Source: Plasmodium malariae
Lineage: Eukaryota; Apicomplexa; Aconoidasida; Haemosporida; Plasmodiidae
Direction: 5' to 3'
Assembly: GCF_900090045.1 (NCBI RefSeq)
Contig: NC_041787.1
Coordinates: forward strand, 1,818,001 to 1,882,000
DNA length: 64,000 nucleotides
Shown: positions 56,946 to 64,000 of the stretch, piece by piece
Numbering within the stretch: the stretch's first letter is position 1
Layout of the letters: each line of letters begins with the position of its first letter
The notes under the pieces: model-generated
The model's database searches: none
Told to the model about the DNA's origin: nothing
The model's input: only the letters and a program-made list of their open reading frames with translations
Position numbers and translations under genes: made by a program

Positions 56946-58634
56946 ACATAATAAAATCGTCGTGATTTTTTGTTTATATGCTCTACATCCTATATACGCG
57001 GAAATATTCTCATTGTATTTATGTTCGTATATGAATGTAAATATATGTTGTTATGCGTGTTGTACTTTTCTTCTTCCTTTTCTTTTTTTTACGTGGAAAA
57101 GTACTAATAAAAAAAAAGGATCTTTTTAATTTTGTTAAAATATTAAATGTATATATATAAAACAAGGAGAAAAATAGTGAATAATAATTAATGTAATAAA
57201 GAAATAAAAAGCGCCTGAAAAATAAAAAAGGAAATAGAGGGGAATAAGCTTATTTTTATGTGTATAAATAAATGGTAATGATTATGTATGCGTTTTATAG
57301 GTATGTATGCAAGTGTGTTTTGTACACATACGTGTACATATCAAAATAAATTATAAGAGCATTTCGTAAGATAAAAAAAAACTGCAGAAACTAGAAGCTT
57401 TATTTTTTGTATTTAAAAGAAAAAGAAAGGAGAATTTATCATTTCAACGAAGTTAGGCTTAAAAATATGTGTGTATGGAAGAAGCTATAGATTCTGTAAT
57501 TTTTTTTTTTTTTTATAATTCATTTTTTTTTTAAAACATCTCTATACAATATTTGGTAAATTGGACATTGCTAAAAAATGCATAAGACACATTAGAAATA
57601 CACTTGCTAAATAATTATACCATTTTGTAGTAAGTTAATACGCATCAAGATTAACAGGCAAATGGATGTGTACCTTAAATGCGTATATACATATGTATAT
57701 ATGCGTACATATGTAAATAAATATTTTTTTTTTTTTGTACATGTTTATTTTTTTCTCTGCACATATTTGTATTTTTAAAATATGTGTGTTTTAAAAAGAT
57801 ACACATTTTTTTTTTTTATGTGACAATGATGTAAAATTGGCGTGTAAAAAGATGTCAATGTATAAAGATTTATTTGCATGTTTATATAAATACAAAAATG
57901 TATATTTTTACTTTTTTCTTTTTTTTTTTTTTTTGGTAAAATGCTTATAAAAATACCACATATATTACTGAGCCGTAATATTTACTCTACCCAATATTTT
58001 TCTACATAAGAACAATGTGTTAATTTTCCTTTTTATAATTTTTCATAACCCTACATAAATTTTTTTTTTTTTTTTTTTCCGCTTCATTTGTTCTATTTTA
58101 ATTGTTCCCTCTTAACTGTCATATATTCTATTTATATTTAAAATTTTGAGAATTCAAAAAATTATGTTTTCTGTTTTTTTAATTATTTATATAAAGTGCT
58201 TTTCTTCCAAAATGTATTAAAAAATGGTGTTTTATTTTTTTTTTTTTATTTTTTTTTATAACATGCTTGACTAGGAGAGCTTGCATAATTCGACAGAAAT
58301 ATATGAAATAAATTTTTTTGTCCAAAATTAAAGATTGGTTTTCTAAGAATTTAAAAGGGGAAAAAAATAATAGTATTTTTTATCTCTAGAAAATGTGTCA
58401 ATTTTGAAAACATAAAATTTCTTAACTCTTTTAGCCCGTTTTTTAAGTACGCATTATCCATGCCCAAATGTAAATATATACATATATACATATAATATGC
58501 ATATTTAAACCAATATTATTTAAAAGAAAAAAAAGCCATGTAAAAAAATCATAAAATACGTAGTAACTTCCTACCAAGAAGCTTATAATATTTAATGGAT
58601 TGCTATTGAATGGAATATGGCACTGTACCATCTT

Positions 58635-58965
58635 TTTATTTTTATTTTGTTTTTATTTTTATTTTGTTTTTATTTTTATTTTGTTTTTATTTTTATTTTG
58701 TTTTTATTTTTATTTTGTTTTTATTTTTATTTTGTTTTTATTTTTATTTTGTTTTTATTTTTATTTTTATTTTGTTTTTGTTTTGATTTTTAGTTTGTAT
58801 CTTTATTTTATTTCATTTTTATTTTAGTTCATTTTTATTTTATTTCATTTTTATTTTATTTCATTTTTATTTTAGTTCATTTTTATTTTATTTCATTTTT
58901 ATTTTAGTTCATTTTTATTTTAGTTCATTTTTATTTTAGTTCATTTTTATTTTAGTTCATTTTTA
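58635..58965. repeat. Two adjacent T-rich arrays (17-bp and 16-bp units)
   Basis: About eight copies of TTTTGTTTTTATTTTTA (58635-58775) are followed, after a degenerate bridge, by about ten of TTCATTTTTATTTTAG/TTCATTTTTATTTTAT (58812-58965). Confidence 0.9.
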
Positions 58966-59570
58966 TTTTTATTGTTTTTTTTTTTTTTTCTAAACTCTTG
59001 TAATTGTGTACGAATTTGTTTTAAATTTTGTAGAATGAAATATAACAAATCGTAACTATAGTGTTCACTAAACTATTATTTCTTATAGTGAATGATAACA
59101 TTCTTATTTGTATATGTGTATATATACGAATACACATAAATTTGCATGTATAATAAATATGTACTTATATAATTGATCCATGTTGGCTTAACTAAATTTA
59201 TTTTTAAAAAACTCTAGCTTATTTAATATAATTCAAAAAAATAGATTACCGCTTTTTATTTCTTTTTGTTATTTACACTTATAACATATGTTCACACATA
59301 ATAATTTGGCGAGTATAAATATATCCTATTTTTTATTCATAAATATACTTGTATGTGAACAAATGCGGGAATAAGATTAAAACGATTCAAGATAAGACGA
59401 AAATAAAAAAAAATAAATAAAAATAATAAAAAAGAGAAAGGTGCAAAGATTAAAAGAGAAAAGAAAGGAAGAGGAACGTAAATTTTTATGCTTATAATAC
59501 AGTGCACTATAGAATAAAAGAAAATTTTTTTAAGTATTGTAATTAATATGTAGAAAGACACAAAATAATT

Positions 59571-62500
59571 ATGGAGGAAACATTGTCAGAGGGATATGTT
59601 AGTTTTAAAGACAACACAAAACAGTGCAATACTTCTGTAAAATTTTTTGAGTGGATCCTCAACTATCCTCTTTTTAATGGTTAGCTAGGCCTATACAAGG
59701 GAGAAATTGAAGCAAAAAAGACAAAAAAGTTATAAAAACGAGAGAGAAAATTAAAAATTATAAAAAAAGACAACATTAAAGACAACAAAAATGATAACAA
59801 AAAAGATAACAAAAAAGACAACAAAAATGATAACAAAAAAGATAACAAAAAAGACAACAAAAATGATAACAAAAAAGACAACAACGAAGTAGTAAATAAA
59901 TACATAAATGTGGACACGTTATACTCATCTCATCATTTTTATTTTCTCCCCTTTGAAGAAATCAAGAATAGAAATTTATCCAGTCGTTTCAGTATCCTTT
60001 GCCTGAATGATAGGGAATCCTTTTGTGCAAAACCGCCTCACATATTAGTAAAGAGAAAAAGTGAAAGAAAGAAGGAGGCTATTGTTCGTATAAAGGAACC
60101 GAATGAACTGACAACGAATTTAATTAAAGAACAAATTAGGAAAGATGGTAAAAAAAAAAAAATAAAATAATAAAACACTTTAACACACTTTGTGAAAGGT
60201 CTAAAATTAAATGGGAAAACATAAACACATTAAATATGCATACATATATATATATATATATATATATACAAATATGTGCAAATTTTTTTGGGGTAAATGG
60301 TCACATAAAAAAATCACATATTTAAAATTTCTTCTTTATGTACCACCCTCGTTTGTGTGTTGACCCGTCTAATGTGACCTGCGCTAACTTAACCCTATTC
60401 TGTTCATTTGTAAGTTATGTTATATTATACAAATGTATGTATCTTTTCCCTTTCTCTATTTTATATAATACGATATAATAAAGTATAATACAATATAATA
60501 TAATTTTATTTTTGGTTTACTACATATTTGTGTTATCAGATTATAGTATAATAAATAATAACAAGTTTTATGTAAGTATAATAAAAAAGAGCGAAAAGAT
60601 ATATAACACCTATAATGATGGATTAAATGAGGAAAGGGAAAAAAAAAAAATTTTTGAAAAAGTGAAGGAAAGATACTTAAAAAAAAAAGAAAACATTAAA
60701 GGGTATGTGTACCCCCCTTTTCCTTCAAGCTCAATTATAAATAAGAAAGAGGATTTATTATTGAATGAAGAATATAACCCTTTTTTTAATTTTTTTGAAA
60801 AAGACATAAATAAAAATATATACCACAATAGTATAAATTTTTCCTTAAAAACGAACATACAACTGAATCGCTATTTTTATAAAGTCATTTCAAATCAACT
60901 TAAATACTACAGAATAAAGAAGGACGTGTACGTCATCATTTTAAATATTATAAACGAAGTTTCGAAGTATTACTACTCTTATGGTTACGATATCCTGAAT
61001 AACATAAAAGTAGGGAGAAGTGCTAACGCAAACGTTAAAACGTGTTTGTGTGTATGTATGTGCGTATGTTCCTATATGTCTATGTGCATTTGTACGTTTA
61101 TGCATTTCTGCGTTTGTTCATTTGTGCGTATGTATGTGCTAGTACATGCCCATAAACGCGCATTTACACGTGTGTCCTTACTCTTCCCCCCTTTGTGCAG
61201 ATAAAATATTTCCCCTATAAAAATATCTCAAACAGCTTTTACATCAACGGTCTGGTTTTCAGCAATTGTTCCATATACTTCGATAATGTTGAAATAAAAA
61301 ATCCAAAAATATTATTGCTGGATTCAGAAAAAGAGATAAAGTTCGAAACGTTAGAGGATTATTATAACGAGAATTATAATTACACGTATTTTATTTTGAA
61401 AAAAGTGTCAAATAGAAATTTGAATATTATTTTAGTTCATGGAGAAATTGACTATTATATTAAGAAATTATTAATTAATAAAAAAATATATTTTTTTACA
61501 AGTATAAAGAAAAAAAATATATTTCGTCTTTCCAATATTTTACGCACAAAAATTTTAAGTTATGATAATTTTAGGAATTTTGATAGTAGTTATATAGCTA
61601 GGGCAAATTATTTTAAAATTCAAAAATATAAAAAAAATGTAAAAAATATTTTTCTTTGTTGTAATAATAAATTTTTAACCATATGCATTTTTGGAAAAAA
61701 GGAAATTAGACACGATATATTAGCAAAAAAGTATGATGAGTCTGTCATACCACCATCAGCAAAATTGGGAAGTAACATGAAGTGTAAAAATGAAGTAAGA
61801 GATAAAGGAAAAAATAAGAATATATTTGAAATTCTTTTTAAAAAAGAAGTAAAGAAAGAAAACATTTTTGAAAATTTTCTTCAAGTATATTATAAGAACA
61901 AGAGTGATGACTACATTGTGGACTATTACTTTTTAAATAAGGAAAAGAGAATAAATTTTTCAGGTAAAGAAAAAAAAGAGAATAAAAAAAAATTGTTATT
62001 AATAAGTCATTTAAAAAATATAATTATAATTAAAAAGGTTAAGAAGTTGTTAAGGTTTTGCATATATTTAAGTTTTCATATTTATAAACAACTCTATTTG
62101 AATACATATATGGGTAGAATATGTATATGTTTACCTGACAAAAATATAAGTACAAATATAGTAAGGGATAAATTATATAATAAAATTAGTAAATCCATAT
62201 TATACTCCTCATTCTTCTTTTTTTTCAATAATAGTAAAAAAATTAAAACTACGCCAATAAATTTTATGTACAATTTATTTCATTTAATAAATATAAATAA
62301 TCCCTTAACGAGGGAGCGAATGAAAACACTCCATTCCTTAGTGAAGACCTTGAACATTATTAAGGAACAAACATATAGCAACTTTGAACATTGCTTTTTT
62401 AATATTGAAAAAAATAAAATAATAGATATTGTAAATTATTTCATATTCAACAGTTTTATGAAAAATTGTGATATTAACTACCATTATATTTATTACTACT

Positions 62501-63044
62501 TAAAAATTGTAAACAGTACCTACTTGTATTATAGCCAAAAAAATATTATAATAAAAGAGAGAGATCTTTTGAACGATGCGAACATTTTAGTTAATCCAAA
62601 CTTTACTAGTGATACTATTACAGTGGAAAACAAAATTAATGAAAAAGTGGAAAAAATAATTGCGCAAAATATTTTATTTTATTCTTATAATTTTGAGACT
62701 GTGAAGAACATAGAAATGATAACTTATTTTATATGCCCTAATTACATGTTCATAAATAATGTGTACAACAATATAAACATATACTTATTCGATAATCGGA
62801 ACTATAACAGCAAAAAATTGTTTTTCAATTTTTTTTTCAATCATAAATATATATTCGATATCTCGCTTCAACAGTTTGTCTTTGTGATTTACTCCTTGAG
62901 TTTCCATTTGTAAGAGGAAAAATAAGATGGGCTGATGGGAATTTACCCAGTGCGCTCGGACATGTTTACCTGTGGGCATGTGTGTATGTATGCCTGTGTT
63001 TGTGCACATCCGCAAGTAGAGACGACAGTACATAGGATGCTTTA

Positions 63045-63081
<37 letters not shown>

Positions 63082-64000
63082 CAGGACGTGCCCCTTCGAT
63101 TTGTGCAGAAATTATCTGTGTTATCACCAGATATGCATCCAGGTGTTTCTGAAGAGAGTGCTCATTTTAATTAAAAAGGAAAATAAGGAGGACCTAGGAG
63201 ATGATATCATTATGAACATCATATGTACCAAGTGTAATGTGATGCAAGAAAGGATAATAAACATTCAATTTTCATTTAGCGAATTTTTATTAAGTATTAT
63301 ACATTCTGATAATTGTATCAATGTACAGTGCAACCATAATGGCAGAAACAACAGTTATGAGCTGAATTTTAAAAATATAAAAATATGTTTTCATATACAT
63401 GATAGCGATATATATAAGACTATTTTTCCATACAAATCAGGTATAATACATCGTCATATAAATAATGATGTGACAATAAATAAGAATAAAAAAGGAATAG
63501 ACAATAATAGAGATAAGAGCACAGGGAGATTCAGTAGTAATGTTTGGTTATGTGTGAGCGAGAAAAAATATAAATGCAAAAGTAGGATCGCAACTAAAAA
63601 ATTGATAAGAAATTATATTAAAAAAAATATAAAAAGAATCATATATAATAATGTTTTTTACTATTTCCCTTGTAAATGTGTGACAAGAAGATATGGATGC
63701 AAATACGAGAATATGAAGAAGCGAAAGGAACAGCATGTATATACAAATTTTAATCTTTATAACATTATAGAAAATTTTCCATTCTTCACTAGTTCAATGT
63801 TACCAATGTATTGCTCCTTAAAATATTTAATTTATAATTGTGTAATAAAATATTATAGATTGAAGAACAAACACTTATATGTACAATCACACAGAACAAG
63901 GCGTAAGAAAGAACATTTTTATAATCCCTATTCCCCTTTGTACTTTAAAAATAAATGCAAAAAATGCAAGTACATAAAAATTTCAAACTTTTCTACCTTA
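59571..64000 (+). CDS. FAB1: Fab1/PIKfyve-type phosphatidylinositol 3-phosphate 5-kinase (5' part; runs off window)
   Basis: Enzyme that makes PI(3,5)P2 from PI3P on endolysosomal-type membranes. Exons 59571-59679, 59893-60147, 60540-61009, 61201-62909 and 63085 to the window end; phases agree and the last exon stays open. The start is MEETLSEGYVSFKDNTKQ. Exon 4 carries the chaperonin-like (CCT) domain: FYINGLVFSNCSIYFD, then NPKILLLDSEKEIKFETLED, then LNIILVHGEIDYYIKKLLIN, and later VKKLLRFCIYLSFHIYKQLY. Exon 5 has the Cys-rich region that follows it in PIKfyve: TCPFDLCRNYLCYHQICIQV, then IICTKCNVMQERIINIQFSF, SEFLLSIIH and VQCNHN. The kinase domain is expected beyond 64000. No FYVE zinc finger is visible N-terminally. 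Exon 2 might instead start at 59743 and include an Asp-Asn-Lys repeat. Confidence 0.82.
59767..59886 (+). repeat. AAAGATAACAAAAAAGACAA array (intron 1, or a coding DNK repeat)
   Basis: Tandem 9- to 12-base units built from GATAACAAA and GACAACAAA. In the frame of Fab1 exon 2 they are open and read Asp-Asn-Lys repeats, so the tract is either intronic (acceptor GAAGTAG ending 59892) or an N-terminal low-complexity insert (acceptor ending 59742). Confidence 0.8.

Larger units (their letters stand above)
55621..59570. other. Divergent intergenic region between actin II and Fab1
   Basis: Nearly 4 kb with one weak candidate exon (55909-55988). It holds the decamer array at 56750-56945, several T-tracts (57498-57515, 57912-57935, 58060-58080) and two T-rich arrays at 58635-58965. 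Both promoters should lie here. Confidence 0.55.

Noticed and set aside
1..64000. tRNA, rRNA, CRISPR arrays, insertion sequences
   Set aside because: I searched by eye for tRNA-like TTC-A and GG-T-GA blocks, rRNA-like GC-rich tracts, spaced direct repeats and transposase motifs and saw none that I could support; the repeats here are contiguous satellites without spacers.

Overview
The window is nuclear DNA of a malaria parasite (genus Plasmodium). It is very AT-rich, with long homopolymer A and T tracts, many intergenic micro- and minisatellites, short AT-rich introns with GTA..AG borders, and proteins padded with Lys/Asn low complexity. Several neighbours (Fab1/PIKfyve, actin II, deoxyhypusine synthase, AAA ATPase, N-myristoyltransferase, an E2 enzyme, SufC) match what I remember of one P. 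falciparum chromosome 14 block. The N-myristoyltransferase protein looks closer to the vivax/malariae/ovale side than to P. falciparum, so a P. malariae- or P. ovale-like species is my best guess. That is inference.

Layout. 1-901 (-): 5' part of DPH1 (diphthamide synthesis), running off the window. 3258-10717 (+): a 12-exon gene of unknown function with Asn/Ser and DEYHN repeats. 11027-14288 (-): a large basic unknown protein, modelled as two exons. 16512-17594 (+) and 19166-21052 (+): two apicoplast-targeted proteins, the Fe-S cluster ATPase SufC and ribosomal protein S9. 21053-26346: mostly repeats, with two weak candidate exons. 26347-28597 (+) and 35165-36472 (+): two paralogous basic proteins with a short Myb/Rap1-like N-terminal domain, flanking an unrelated three-exon gene at 30102-32113 (-).

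38168-40789 (-): a seven-exon ubiquitin-conjugating enzyme of the UBE2W type, preceded in the same polypeptide by what looks like a PUB domain. 43695-45701 (+): N-myristoyltransferase, four exons. 46470-50048 (-): double AAA ATPase of the Afg2/SPATA5 type. 51727-53061 (+): deoxyhypusine synthase. 54248-55620 (-): actin II, two exons. 59571-64000 (+): N-terminal and chaperonin-like part of a Fab1/PIKfyve PI3P 5-kinase, with its kinase domain beyond the window.

The genes do not form an operon-like unit; they are typical housekeeping genes of this parasite. Two loose themes recur. One is translation (DPH1 modifies EF2, deoxyhypusine synthase modifies eIF5A, the Afg2-like ATPase probably serves 60S maturation). 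The other is the apicoplast (SufC, S9). Exon models were built by hand from splice sites, reading-frame phase and family similarity. Where I say that phases agree, the summed exon length is a multiple of three with no internal stop seen.
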